A DNA stretch of 25,419 nt from Elusimicrobiota bacterium (GTDB lineage Bacteria; Elusimicrobiota; Elusimicrobia; UBA1565; UBA9628). Under the pieces are notes generated by a model. The model was not told the origin of the DNA. It did not search any database and worked only from the letters and a program-made list of their open reading frames with translations. Location: assembly GCA_028871595.1 (NCBI GenBank), contig JAGWMT010000013.1, positions 1 to 25,419 of the forward strand. The letters are read 5' to 3'. Positions 7,389 to 15,496 of this stretch are shown one piece after another (the first letter of the stretch is position 1; each line of letters begins with the position of its first letter). Position numbers and translations under genes: made by a program.

Positions 7389-7441
7389 CCAAGCCGGAAC
7401 CCCGCCCGTCACCCGCCCCCGGCCGCTCGGGCCGAAATTGA

Positions 7442-7447
7442 TATAAT
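7442..7447 (+). promoter_or_regulatory. trxB -10 box, leaderless type
   Basis: A consensus TATAAT lies 6 nt (CGGGCC) before the ATG of trxB, so the transcript is probably leaderless. It would head the whole trxB-lip-pdh run. There is no good -35 hexamer at the expected distance. Confidence 0.6.
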
Positions 7448-7453
7448 CGGGCC

Positions 7454-8386
7454 ATGGCACAATCGAAGAAAGTCGTCATCATCGGCTCGGGTTCGGCGGC
7501 CTATACCGCCGCCATTTACGCCGCGCGCGCCGACCTGGAGCCGTTGGTGTTCGGCGGGGTCGCCATGGGCGGCCAGCTAATGATCACCTCCGACGTGGAG
7601 AATTTCCCCGGTTTTCCCGAGCCCGTGACGGGCCCCGAGTTGATGGAACGGATGCAGAAGCAGGTGGAGCGCCTGGGCGTGACCATCGTCCGCGAGTACG
7701 TCTCCAAGGTGGATCTGTCCCGGCGCCCGTTCTACGTGGAGACCACGGAGGGCACCGCCGCCTCGGCCCAGGCCTTGATCATCGCCACCGGCGCCAACGC
7801 CAAGTGGCTGGGCATCCCGTCCGAAAAGGCGCTGATGGGCCACGGCGTCTCGGCTTGCGCCACGTGCGACGGCTTCTTCTTCAAGAACAAGGAGGTCCTG
7901 GTGGTCGGCGGCGGCGACACCGCCATGGAAGAGGCGAACTTCCTGACCAAGTTCGCGTCCAAGGTCACGGTGATCCACCGCCGCGACACGCTGCGCGCCT
8001 CCAAAATCATGCAGGATCGCGCTAAAAAGAACCCGAAGATCTCCTTCGTCTGGGACTCGGCCATCGACGAGGTCACCGGCGACGGCCACGTGGAAGGAGC
8101 CAAGATCAAGAATCTCAAAACCGGCGCCGTCACCCCGGTCAAGTGCGACGGCGTGTTCGTGGCCATCGGCCACACGCCGACGACCGGCTTCCTCTCCGGA
8201 CAACTCAAGACCAACGAGGCCGGCTACATCGTGACCGACGACCGCACGCGCACCTCCGTGGAAGGAGTGTTCGCCGCGGGCGACGTGATGGACGACCGCT
8301 ACCGCCAGGCCATCACGGCCGCGGGCAACGGCTGCAAGGCCGCGCTCGAGGCCGAGCGCTGGCTGGCCGACCAGGGCGTCCACTGA
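7454..8386 (+). CDS. trxB: thioredoxin reductase
   Basis: A 310-aa flavoprotein of the low-molecular-weight thioredoxin reductase class. It passes electrons from NADPH through FAD to thioredoxin. Motifs are the FAD-binding GSGSAAYTAA (11-20), the redox-active CATC (135-138), the NADPH-binding GGGDTA (152-157) with HRRD (175-178), and the C-terminal FAD contact AGDV (275-278). HRR in the second Rossmann domain supports NADPH rather than NADH. The start is fixed by the 6-nt distance from TATAAT and by family length. It is the first gene of the run that continues into lipA, with 2 nt between the trxB stop and the lipA ATG. Confidence 0.96.
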   Translation: MAQSKKVVIIGSGSAAYTAAIYAARADLEPLVFGGVAMGGQLMITSDVENFPGFPEPVTGPELMERMQKQVERLGVTIVREYVSKVDLSRRPFYVETTEGTAASAQALIIATGANAKWLGIPSEKALMGHGVSACATCDGFFFKNKEVLVVGGGDTAMEEANFLTKFASKVTVIHRRDTLRASKIMQDRAKKNPKISFVWDSAIDEVTGDGHVEGAKIKNLKTGAVTPVKCDGVFVAIGHTPTTGFLSGQLKTNEAGYIVTDDRTRTSVEGVFAAGDVMDDRYRQAITAAGNGCKAALEAERWLADQGVH

Positions 8387-8388
8387 CC

Positions 8389-9294
8389 ATGCCCCCGGTC
8401 TCGGAACGCCGCGCCCTTCCGCCTTGGCTGAAGGTGACGCTGCCGACCGGGCCGGCGGTCGCGCGCCTCAAGGAAGCGTCCCGTTCTCGCGGCCTGTCCA
8501 CCGTCTGCGAGGAAGCCCGGTGTCCGAACCTGTCCGAGTGCTGGGGCGGGGGAACGGCGACCTTTATGGTCATGGGCGATACATGCACCCGAGGCTGTCG
8601 TTTCTGTTCCGTCGGAACGGCAGTTCGCCCCCCGCGACCGGATACGGATGAGCCGTCCAAGCTGGCCCTCACTCTAAAAGAAATGGCGGTCGAGTACGCG
8701 GTGCTCACGACAGTCTGCCGCGATGATTTGCCGGACCAGGGCGCGGCGCACCTGGCGGCATGTATTCACGAAATTAAAAACGTTTGTCCCGGCATGAAGC
8801 TCGAAATGTTGTTGCAGGACTTCCGCGGGGATATGGCGCTGCTTGAACGCGTGCTCGATTCCGGCCCCGACGTCGTGGCGCATAACGTCGAATGCGTCGA
8901 GCGATTGACTTCATCCGTACGCGACGCCAAAGCGGGCTATCGGCAGTCGTTGGATGTGTTACACCACGCGAAGTCATACCGCCCTGCTTCGCCCACGAAA
9001 ACGTCGTTGATGTTGGGTTTGGGCGAAACCGAAGCCGAGATCATCCGGGCGTTCAAGGATATCCGATCCGTCGGGGTCGATATTTTGACGTTGGGGCAGT
9101 ATCTCCGCCCGACCGGATCGCGACACCACCTCATGGTGGACCGATTCGTGCCGCCGGAGGAATTCGACCGGTTTGGTGATATCGCTCGCGCGCATGGTTT
9201 CATGTATGTGGCCTCCGGTCCGTTCGTCCGTTCGTCGTACCGCGCCGCCGAATTGTTCCTCAAGGGACATCTGGAGAAAAAGAGTGCCTCTTAG
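8389..9294 (+). CDS. lipA: lipoyl synthase
   Basis: A 301-aa radical SAM enzyme that inserts two sulfurs into protein-bound octanoyl groups to make lipoyl. The auxiliary iron-sulfur cluster ligands are C40, C45 and C51 (CEEARC, then C after PNLSE). The radical SAM cluster is CTRGCRFC (C66, C70, C73). The C-terminal RSSY (281-284) carries the conserved Ser ligand of the auxiliary cluster. Where E. coli LipA reads VDRDDL this one has VCRDDL, with Cys110 replacing Asp. Codon use shifts within the gene: the first 170 bases are strongly GC-ending and the rest is more mixed. The stop is overlapped 11 nt by pdhA. It would modify the E2 lipoyl domains encoded downstream. Confidence 0.96.
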   Translation: MPPVSERRALPPWLKVTLPTGPAVARLKEASRSRGLSTVCEEARCPNLSECWGGGTATFMVMGDTCTRGCRFCSVGTAVRPPRPDTDEPSKLALTLKEMAVEYAVLTTVCRDDLPDQGAAHLAACIHEIKNVCPGMKLEMLLQDFRGDMALLERVLDSGPDVVAHNVECVERLTSSVRDAKAGYRQSLDVLHHAKSYRPASPTKTSLMLGLGETEAEIIRAFKDIRSVGVDILTLGQYLRPTGSRHHLMVDRFVPPEEFDRFGDIARAHGFMYVASGPFVRSSYRAAELFLKGHLEKKSAS

Positions 9295-10411
9295 AACCGT
9301 CGCGTCGACCGACGTCAAACGTCTGGAGATCTTAACTCCCGACGGAGCCGTCGATTCCGCGTTGATGCCCAAGATTTCGAACGAGCTCCTGCTCAAGATG
9401 TACCGGCTGATGTATCAGATCAGACGTTTCGACGAACGCGCCATTTTGCTTCAGCGCTCCGGCCGCCTGGGAACCTACCCCATGATCACCGGCCAGGAGG
9501 CGACGCAGTGCGTGCCGCCGCTGGCGTTGAAGGCCTCCGATTGGGCCGTGCCCACCTATCGCGGCGGCGGGGTGTACTTCGCGCGCGGGATGAAGATGCG
9601 CTACGCGCTGCTGTATTGGGCCGGCGACGACCGCGGCACTCATTTTCCCGAAGGCTCCAACGACATGATGTTCTCCATTCCCGTCGGCACGCACCTGACC
9701 CAGGTCGCGGGGCTGGCCTGGGGGGAGAAGCTCAAGAAGAAGGGCGGCGTGGCGCTGACCTACTGCGGCGACGGCACGTCCTCGAAGGGCGACCTGCACG
9801 AGGCGCTGACCTTCGCGGGCCAGTTCGAGCTCCCGGCCATCTACGTCATCGAAAACAACGGTTGGGCCATCTCGGTCCCGCGCTCCCGCCAGTCCGCGGG
9901 AAAAACACTCGCTCAGAAAGCATGGGGCTACGGGGTCGAGGGGATCCAAGTCGACGGCAACGACGCCCTGGCCGTGTACAAGGCAACGACCGACGCGGTG
10001 GCCAAGGCGCGGGCCGGAGGCGGACCGACGCTCATCGAATGCGAAACGTATCGCATGGGGCACCATACCACGGCCGACGACGCGACGAGATATCGGTCAA
10101 AAAAAGATGTCGAGGCCTGGAAGAAGAAGGACCCACTCGCGCGGATGAAGAAATATCTGACGGCGAAAAAGATTTGGGACGAGAAGAAAGAAAGGACGCT
10201 CGAGGGCAACACGAAGGTCTGGATCGATGAAGAAGTTAAGGCATACGAAACCTTCCCGGCCCCGAATCCTTTGGACATGTTCGCCAACAACTACGAACAT
10301 GCGACCCCGGCCTTGATCGAGCAGCGCGGGCAGCTGGAAGAATTGCTCAAGTTCAAAGGCGGCGCGGAGATATTGACCGAACTGCCCCCGACGGAAGGAC
10401 GGTTCCCTTGA
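9284..10411 (+). CDS. pdhA: pyruvate (or 2-oxo acid) dehydrogenase E1 component, alpha subunit
   Basis: A 375-aa thiamine-diphosphate subunit. The TPP motif runs from GDGTSSKGD (162-170) to NN (191-192). Other conserved stretches are THFPEGSND (119-127) and YRMGHHTTADDATRYRS (256-272), the latter corresponding to the phosphorylation-loop region of E1-alpha. With E1-beta it decarboxylates the 2-oxo acid and reductively acylates E2 lipoyl. The GTG start at 9284 has GGAG 7 nt upstream and overlaps lipA by 11 nt; the longer open frame upstream lies inside lipA. Overall resemblance is to Gram-positive-type PdhA. A branched-chain 2-oxo acid substrate cannot be excluded, though the lip and trx context favours pyruvate. 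Confidence 0.92.
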   Translation: MPLRTVASTDVKRLEILTPDGAVDSALMPKISNELLLKMYRLMYQIRRFDERAILLQRSGRLGTYPMITGQEATQCVPPLALKASDWAVPTYRGGGVYFARGMKMRYALLYWAGDDRGTHFPEGSNDMMFSIPVGTHLTQVAGLAWGEKLKKKGGVALTYCGDGTSSKGDLHEALTFAGQFELPAIYVIENNGWAISVPRSRQSAGKTLAQKAWGYGVEGIQVDGNDALAVYKATTDAVAKARAGGGPTLIECETYRMGHHTTADDATRYRSKKDVEAWKKKDPLARMKKYLTAKKIWDEKKERTLEGNTKVWIDEEVKAYETFPAPNPLDMFANNYEHATPALIEQRGQLEELLKFKGGAEILTELPPTEGRFP

Positions 10412-11421
10412 AGATCTCTCCGCCGGCGAAGCCGGCGACACTTCGCACCTTGAACCTCGTGACCGCCGTCAACGAGGCGTTGGACATCGCCCTCGGCGCC
10501 GATCCGCGCGTTCTTATCTTAGGCGAGGACGTCGGCCGCAACGGCGGCGTCTTCCGCGCCACGGACGGCCTCTGGAAGAAGTACGGCGACGAACGGGTGG
10601 TGGACACGCCGCTGGCCGAGATCGGCATCATGGGCAGCGCCATTGGGTTGGCCGTGAACGGATTCAAGCCCATCGCCGAGATTCAATTCGACGGCTTCAT
10701 GCCGTCCGTGTTCGACCAGGTGGTCTGCCACCTGGGCCGCATCCGTTCCCGTTCCCGCGGCCGGTTGTCCGTGCCGCTGATCCTGCGCGCCCCGCACGGG
10801 GGATTGATCCACGCTCCCGAGCATCATTCGGAAAGCCCGGAGGCGTACTTCTGTCATACCCCGGGAATTAAAGTCGTCATCCCGTCCACGCCCTACGACG
10901 CGAAGGGATTGCTGCTCGCTTCCATCGATTCGCCGGATCCGGTTATATTTTTCGAGCCCAAACTTTTATACCGCTCCGCCACGGGAGAAGTGCCTTCCGG
11001 ACATTACACCGTGCCGATCGGCAAGGCGAGGATTGTGCAAGAAGGTTCCGACCTGACTATTTTGACCTGGGGAGCGATGACCGTCACGTGCCAAAAAGCC
11101 GCGGCGAAGCTCGCCGCGGAAGACGGGGCTTCCATTGAGATCCTCGATCTCCGCACGTTGTCGCCGTTGGATTTGGACTCGATTCTTTCTTCCGTCGGGA
11201 AAACCGGCCGCTGCGTGATCGCGCACGAGGCGCCGAACACGGGTTCTTGGGCCGCCGAACTGTCCGCCTTGATCGCGGAGAGGGCGCTCCTCAAGCTTCT
11301 GGCGCCCGTCGAGCGCGTCGGAGGCTGGGATATCCGCATGCCTTTGTTCCGGCTGGAGCAGTATTATATTCCCGACGCCGACCGCGTCGTCCTGGCCGCG
11401 CGCAAGGCGCTTCGATTCTGA
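10408..11421 (+). CDS. pdhB: pyruvate (or 2-oxo acid) dehydrogenase E1 component, beta subunit
   Basis: A 337-aa E1-beta partner. Recognisable blocks are LGEDVGRNGGVFRAT, VVDTPLAEIGIMGSAIGLA and RAPHGG with its conserved His. HHSESPEAYFCHTPGIKVV and the C-terminal transketolase domain LDLRTLSPLD follow. It binds E1-alpha to form the heterotetramer that holds TPP. It begins at a TTG codon overlapping the pdhA stop (TTGA). GGAAGG 9 nt upstream is a fair ribosome site, and no ATG lies before the conserved region. Codon choice is GC-ending in the first third and clearly more A/T-ending afterwards, as in pdhA and the start of pdhC. Confidence 0.93.
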   Translation: MKISPPAKPATLRTLNLVTAVNEALDIALGADPRVLILGEDVGRNGGVFRATDGLWKKYGDERVVDTPLAEIGIMGSAIGLAVNGFKPIAEIQFDGFMPSVFDQVVCHLGRIRSRSRGRLSVPLILRAPHGGLIHAPEHHSESPEAYFCHTPGIKVVIPSTPYDAKGLLLASIDSPDPVIFFEPKLLYRSATGEVPSGHYTVPIGKARIVQEGSDLTILTWGAMTVTCQKAAAKLAAEDGASIEILDLRTLSPLDLDSILSSVGKTGRCVIAHEAPNTGSWAAELSALIAERALLKLLAPVERVGGWDIRMPLFRLEQYYIPDADRVVLAARKALRF

Positions 11422-11459
11422 TGACCATCGCTTTCATCGATGTTCGATCGCACAACACG

Positions 11460-11477
11460 ACTCGCTCCGGCGCGAGT
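11460..11477. repeat. imperfect copy of the CTCGCGCCGGCGCGAG palindrome
   Basis: ACTCGCTCCGGCGCGAGT differs from the 6357 and 20431 core by one base. It lies in the 113-nt pdhB-pdhC gap, the only sizeable spacer inside the pdh genes. It has no T-run, so it may act as an mRNA hairpin or weak attenuator rather than a terminator. A 32-codon frame (11421-11519) spans the gap but has no other support. Confidence 0.5.
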
Positions 11478-11534
11478 TCCGATGCACGGAAGCACAACGG
11501 CGCATCCATGACGGCCTAAACGAGAGATATATCC

Positions 11535-13247
11535 ATGAATTTTGAATTCAAGCTGCCCGACATCGGCGAAGGACTGGTCGAAGGCGAGATCGTGAAGTGG
11601 TTCGTCAAGGTCGGCGACGTGGTCGCCGAGCATCAGCCCATCGCGTCGGTCTTGACGGATAAGGCGGAGGTCGAGATTCCGAGCCCCAAGGCAGGAAAGG
11701 TCGTGAAGCTGTTCGGCAAGCCCGGAGAGAAGATCAAGGTGCATTCCCCGCTGGCGACGTTCGAAGTCAGCGGCAACGGCGCGTCGGCTGCGGCGACGAG
11801 TGAGAAACCGGTGGCCGCCAAAAGCGCGAAGGTGCCGACGGTTCCGGCTCCCGCACCCGCGAAGGCCCCGGTCCAGGCGGCCGAGGTTTCCAAGTCCGCC
11901 GCCTCCGGCGGCGGCTATGTTTTTAATCTCCCGGATATCGGCGAAGGACTGGTCGAGGGCGAACTGGTCAAGTGGAACGTCAAGGTGGGAGATGCCGTCG
12001 CCGAACATCAACCGATCGCGTCGGTGTTAACGGATAAGGCCGAAGTGGAGATCCCCAGCCCTAAGTCGGGCAAAATCGCGGTGCTTCACGCCAAACCCGG
12101 CCAAAAAGTGAAGGTGCATGGACCGTTGGTGACCTACACCGGCGTCGCGGGCGGGAGCGCCGCTCCCGTGAAGTCGGTCGAATCCGAGTCCTCTTCCGTT
12201 GTTTCCGCCGTCTCCGCCACGCCGATGGTCCGCAAGCTCGCGAAGGACATGGGCATCGATATCACGTTGATCGGGGGGACGGGTCCTGACGGCCGTGTAT
12301 TAGAAAACGACGTGAAGAACTTCAAAGGCGGTACTCCCGCCGGAACCAATACCAACGTGAAAGCTTCGCCCGCCGTGAAATCCCTCGCGGCCTCTCTCGG
12401 CGTGGACTTATCGAAGGTCACCGGGACCGGTCCGGGAGGACGTATCGCCGAAGGCGACGTCCGTTCCGTAACCCCCGCCGCCGACCGCCGCCCGTCCTCC
12501 GCATCGACTTCTCCCGCCGGTCCGTTGACGTTCACCCCGGCCGGATCCGCTTCTCAAGGAGAAGACAAGATCCCGTTCGTCGGCATCCGGCGCAAGATCG
12601 CCGAAAAGATGTCCCAATCCAAGCACACCGTCGCGGACGTGACGCATGCGGATGAGTGCGACATGACCGCTTTGCTCGCGTTGCGCGAGGAGCTCAAGCC
12701 CGTCGCGGCGTCCCGCGGCGTGAAGCTCACCTTCCTGCCCTTCATCGTCAAAGCGCTGACCAAGACCTTGGCCGAGTTCCCGGGCTTCAACTCGTCGTTG
12801 AACGAGGAGGCCGGCGAGATCGTCCTGAAGCGCTACTACAACATCGGCATCGCCGTCTCGGCGCCGCAGGGACTGGTGGTGCCCAACATCAAGGGCGCCG
12901 ACGGGCTGGACCTGTTCGGTTTGGCGGCGGCGGTGTCGGCGCTGGCCGAGAAGGTGCGCGCCAACAAGATCGAGGTGTCCGCGCTGCAGGGCGGCACGTT
13001 CACGATCACGAATATCGGCCCCATCGGCGGGCTGTACGCCAACCCCATCGTCAACCACCCGGAGGTCGCCATCCTGGGCTTGATGAAGCTCCGCAAGATT
13101 CCCGTCTATCGCGACGGCGGCATCTTCGTCCGCGACATGATGAACCTGTGCCTGTCCTTCGACCACCGCGTGGTGGACGGGGCGGACGCGGCGCACTTCA
13201 TGAACACCCTGATCCGCCACCTGGAAAATCCGCGCACGCTCCTTTAA
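11535..13247 (+). CDS. pdhC: dihydrolipoamide acyltransferase (E2), two lipoyl and two E3/E1-binding domains
   Basis: A 570-aa E2 core protein. Lipoyl domain 1 spans about 1-78 (TDKAEVEIPS, lipoyl Lys43) and lipoyl domain 2 about 128-203 (Lys168). The two are nearly identical in the middle of the fold but use different codons. Flexible Ala/Pro linkers separate the domains. Two peripheral-subunit-binding domains follow in tandem (about 228-263 and 277-312; GTGPDGRVLENDV and GTGPGGRIAEGDV), where most E2 proteins have one. The catalytic domain (about 345-570) has ITNIGPIGG and FDHRVVDG with His544 and Asp548. It transfers the acyl group to CoA and scaffolds the complex. Codon use becomes strongly GC-ending from about 12650 onward. 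Confidence 0.95.
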   Translation: MNFEFKLPDIGEGLVEGEIVKWFVKVGDVVAEHQPIASVLTDKAEVEIPSPKAGKVVKLFGKPGEKIKVHSPLATFEVSGNGASAAATSEKPVAAKSAKVPTVPAPAPAKAPVQAAEVSKSAASGGGYVFNLPDIGEGLVEGELVKWNVKVGDAVAEHQPIASVLTDKAEVEIPSPKSGKIAVLHAKPGQKVKVHGPLVTYTGVAGGSAAPVKSVESESSSVVSAVSATPMVRKLAKDMGIDITLIGGTGPDGRVLENDVKNFKGGTPAGTNTNVKASPAVKSLAASLGVDLSKVTGTGPGGRIAEGDVRSVTPAADRRPSSASTSPAGPLTFTPAGSASQGEDKIPFVGIRRKIAEKMSQSKHTVADVTHADECDMTALLALREELKPVAASRGVKLTFLPFIVKALTKTLAEFPGFNSSLNEEAGEIVLKRYYNIGIAVSAPQGLVVPNIKGADGLDLFGLAAAVSALAEKVRANKIEVSALQGGTFTITNIGPIGGLYANPIVNHPEVAILGLMKLRKIPVYRDGGIFVRDMMNLCLSFDHRVVDGADAAHFMNTLIRHLENPRTLL

Positions 13248-13256
13248 GAGGTCCCC

Positions 13257-14687
13257 ATGTCCATCAAGACCGACGTTCTGATCATCGGCGGCGGGCCCGG
13301 CGGCTACGTCGCGGCCATCAAGCTGGGCCAGTTGGGCAAGCGCTCCGTCGTGGTGGACCGCGACAAGCTGGGCGGCGAATGCCTGAACTACGGCTGCATC
13401 CCGTCGAAGGCGCTCATCGCGGCCGCGGGGACGCGCTACAAGACGAAGAAGGCCAAGGAGGCCGGCTTCGAGGAAGGCGCCGCGACCAAGATCGACTGGG
13501 ACAAGGTGGTGGCCTGGAAGGACCAGATGGTCGGCGGCGTGGTCAGGAACGTGGGCGTCCTGCTCAAGGGCAACAAAAGCGAATTCCTGCCCGGGACCGC
13601 GCGCTTCACCTCCGCGCACACGGCGGTCGTGGACAAGGCCGGCGGCGGAACGGAGACGGTCGAATTCGACCAGGCGATCATCGCCACCGGCTCCTCGTCC
13701 AGCGCCATCCCGGGCTTCGCCCCGGACGGCGTCAACGTGTTCGGCTCGAAGGAGGCCCTGGACCTGCAGAAGGCTCCGGAGGCCCTGGCCGTCATCGGCG
13801 GCGGCGTGATCGGCCTGGAGATCGGCACGATCTTCGCGAAGCTGGGCACGAAGGTGACGGTGGTCGAGTTCACCGATTCCATTCTTCCCGTCATCGAACG
13901 CGACATGGCGTCCATCGTGATGCGCAACCTGACCAAGCTGGGCGTCGAGGTCCTGCTGGGCTCCAAGGCTAAGTCGTGGGCGAAGAAGGGCAAGCGCCTG
14001 GAACTGGCGGTGGAGACTCCCGAGGGGAACCGGAAGATCGCCTGCGACAAGATCCTGCTGGCCGTGGGCCGAGCGCCGCGCAGCCAGGACCTGGGCCTGG
14101 AGAAGATCGGCGTGGAATTGGACAAGCGCGGCCACATCGTCGTGGACACCGAGCAGCTCTCCAGCGTGGACAACGTCTACGCCATCGGCGACGTGGTCGG
14201 CCAGCCCTACCTGGCGCACAAGGCCAGCCGCGAGGGCATCCTGGCCGCCCAGTCCATCGCGGGCAAGCCCCTGGAGCCGCGCGGCGCGGTGCCGTGGGCC
14301 GTGTTCACCGACCCGGAGATCTCCTGGGTGGGCCAGACCGACGCCGAGGCGAAGGCCGCCGGCCTGCACGCGGTCGTGGGCAAATTCCCGTTCGCGGCCT
14401 CCGGCCGCGCCCAGGCCGTGCGCGAAACCGAAGGTTTCTGCAAGGTGGTGGCGGAGAAGGGCAGCGGGCGCATATTGGGCGCGGGCTTCGTGGGCCCCAA
14501 CGCCTCGGACCTGATCGGCGAGGCGTGCCTGGCGGTGTCCGTGGGCGCGACGCTCGCCCAGGTGGCGGCCACCATCCACCCGCACCCGACGCTCAACGAG
14601 GCGTTCATGGAGGCGTGCGAGGCCGCTTTGGGCCACCCCATCCACTTGCTCGCCGTCAAGCGCGAGGCGCCGGTCGTCGCCGCGTAG
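13257..14687 (+). CDS. lpd: dihydrolipoyl dehydrogenase (E3)
   Basis: A 476-aa flavoprotein disulfide reductase that reoxidises the E2 dihydrolipoyl groups with NAD+. Features are FAD-binding GGGPGG (11-16), redox-active CLNYGC (C42, C47) in GGECLNYGCIPSKAL, NAD-binding GGGVIGLEIG, and YAIGDV for the second FAD contact. The dimer-interface catalytic motif is HPHPTLNE (441-448), with the general-base His443 and Glu448. AAGAGG about 5 nt before the ATG is a good ribosome site, and the gene begins 9 nt after the pdhC stop. All expected catalytic residues are present. It probably serves the pyruvate complex encoded here and may be shared with other 2-oxo acid complexes or the glycine cleavage system. 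Confidence 0.97.
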   Translation: MSIKTDVLIIGGGPGGYVAAIKLGQLGKRSVVVDRDKLGGECLNYGCIPSKALIAAAGTRYKTKKAKEAGFEEGAATKIDWDKVVAWKDQMVGGVVRNVGVLLKGNKSEFLPGTARFTSAHTAVVDKAGGGTETVEFDQAIIATGSSSSAIPGFAPDGVNVFGSKEALDLQKAPEALAVIGGGVIGLEIGTIFAKLGTKVTVVEFTDSILPVIERDMASIVMRNLTKLGVEVLLGSKAKSWAKKGKRLELAVETPEGNRKIACDKILLAVGRAPRSQDLGLEKIGVELDKRGHIVVDTEQLSSVDNVYAIGDVVGQPYLAHKASREGILAAQSIAGKPLEPRGAVPWAVFTDPEISWVGQTDAEAKAAGLHAVVGKFPFAASGRAQAVRETEGFCKVVAEKGSGRILGAGFVGPNASDLIGEACLAVSVGATLAQVAATIHPHPTLNEAFMEACEAALGHPIHLLAVKREAPVVAA

Positions 14688-14690
14688 CGG

Positions 14691-15317
14691 ATGCTGATCC
14701 GGGACCTGGGCCTCAAGGACTACGTCGAGGTCTGGAACCTCCAGCGCCGCCTGGTCTTCGAGCGCGGCCAGGGGGACGTCCCCGACACGGTCCTGCTGTG
14801 CCAACATCCGGCGGTGTACACCATCGGCCGCTCGAGCCGGCAGCCCATCCCCAAGGGCCTGCCCTATCCCGTCCACAAGGCCGAGCGCGGCGGCGACATG
14901 ACCTACCACGGCCCGGGCCAGATCGTCGGCTACCCCATCCTGAAGCTGACCGACCACGGCCTGAAGGCGCGCTCCTATCTGCGCGCGCTCGAGGCCGTGC
15001 TGACCGAGGCCATCCGCCCGTTCGGCGTGGAGGCCGAGACCGTGAAGGGCTTCACCGGCCTCTGGATGGGCCGCAAGAAGCTGGCGTCCATCGGCGTGGC
15101 CGTGCGCGGGGGAGTGACCTACCACGGCTTCGCGCTGAACGTCAACAACAGCCTGGCCCCGTTCCGGCTGATCCACCCATGCAAATTGGAATCCGACGTG
15201 ATGACGACGATGCATAAGGTCCTCGGCGCTCCGGTGGACGAGCACGCCGTCACCAAACGCTTGGGCGAATCCATGCTGGAATATTTCGGGAAGACCTCCG
15301 CCGGGGGGGGCAAGTGA
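14691..15317 (+). CDS. lipB: lipoyl(octanoyl) transferase
   Basis: A 208-aa LipB that moves octanoyl from acyl carrier protein to lipoyl-domain lysines, the step before LipA. Conserved blocks are RGGDMTYHGPGQ (67-78), the catalytic Lys130 in RKKLASIGVAV, and the catalytic Cys164 in IHPC, where the commonest form is NPCG. Its position 3 nt after lpd places both lipoylation enzymes at either end of the pdh genes. The C-terminus has a short glycine tail (GGGK). The stop overlaps a GTG that opens a small frame running to the next gene. Confidence 0.95.
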   Translation: MLIRDLGLKDYVEVWNLQRRLVFERGQGDVPDTVLLCQHPAVYTIGRSSRQPIPKGLPYPVHKAERGGDMTYHGPGQIVGYPILKLTDHGLKARSYLRALEAVLTEAIRPFGVEAETVKGFTGLWMGRKKLASIGVAVRGGVTYHGFALNVNNSLAPFRLIHPCKLESDVMTTMHKVLGAPVDEHAVTKRLGESMLEYFGKTSAGGGK

Positions 15318-15496
15318 CCACGGCGCAAATCTTTCCGCCCGGAAATTCTTTCCGCGATCAAACCTTCATGACCGGGCTCATCCACAATTCGACTGTCGTC
15401 AAAGACAGCTCCGAAATCGAGTCGCCGGTCCGTCGCGCCGTCGTCACATTCCCGTCGCCGTTATTTTCTATCCTGGTTACCGGAGCCAATTCATGA
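15314..15496 (+). CDS. possible small ORF bridging lipB and the phospholipase-D-like gene
   Basis: This 60-codon frame begins at a GTG overlapping the lipB stop (GTGA) and ends in an ATGA overlap with the next gene. It exactly fills the 175-nt gap between two genes. The product has no recognised domain, signal or membrane segment, and its codons are clearly less GC-ending than those of the flanking genes. It may be a real small gene, a decayed gene or chance. I see no ribosome site, and a weak TATCCT box for the next gene (15469-15474) lies inside it. Confidence 0.25.
   Translation: MTTAQIFPPGNSFRDQTFMTGLIHNSTVVKDSSEIESPVRRAVVTFPSPLFSILVTGANS

Noticed and set aside
12408..15245. A 945-codon minus-strand open frame
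   Set aside because: It lies opposite pdhC, lpd and lipB, whose products have complete catalytic motifs. The minus product is His/Asp/Leu/Gln-rich nonsense.
15393..15408. Hairpin CTGTC-N6-GACAG after lipB
   Set aside because: The stem is only 5 bp with no T-run. Too weak to call a terminator.
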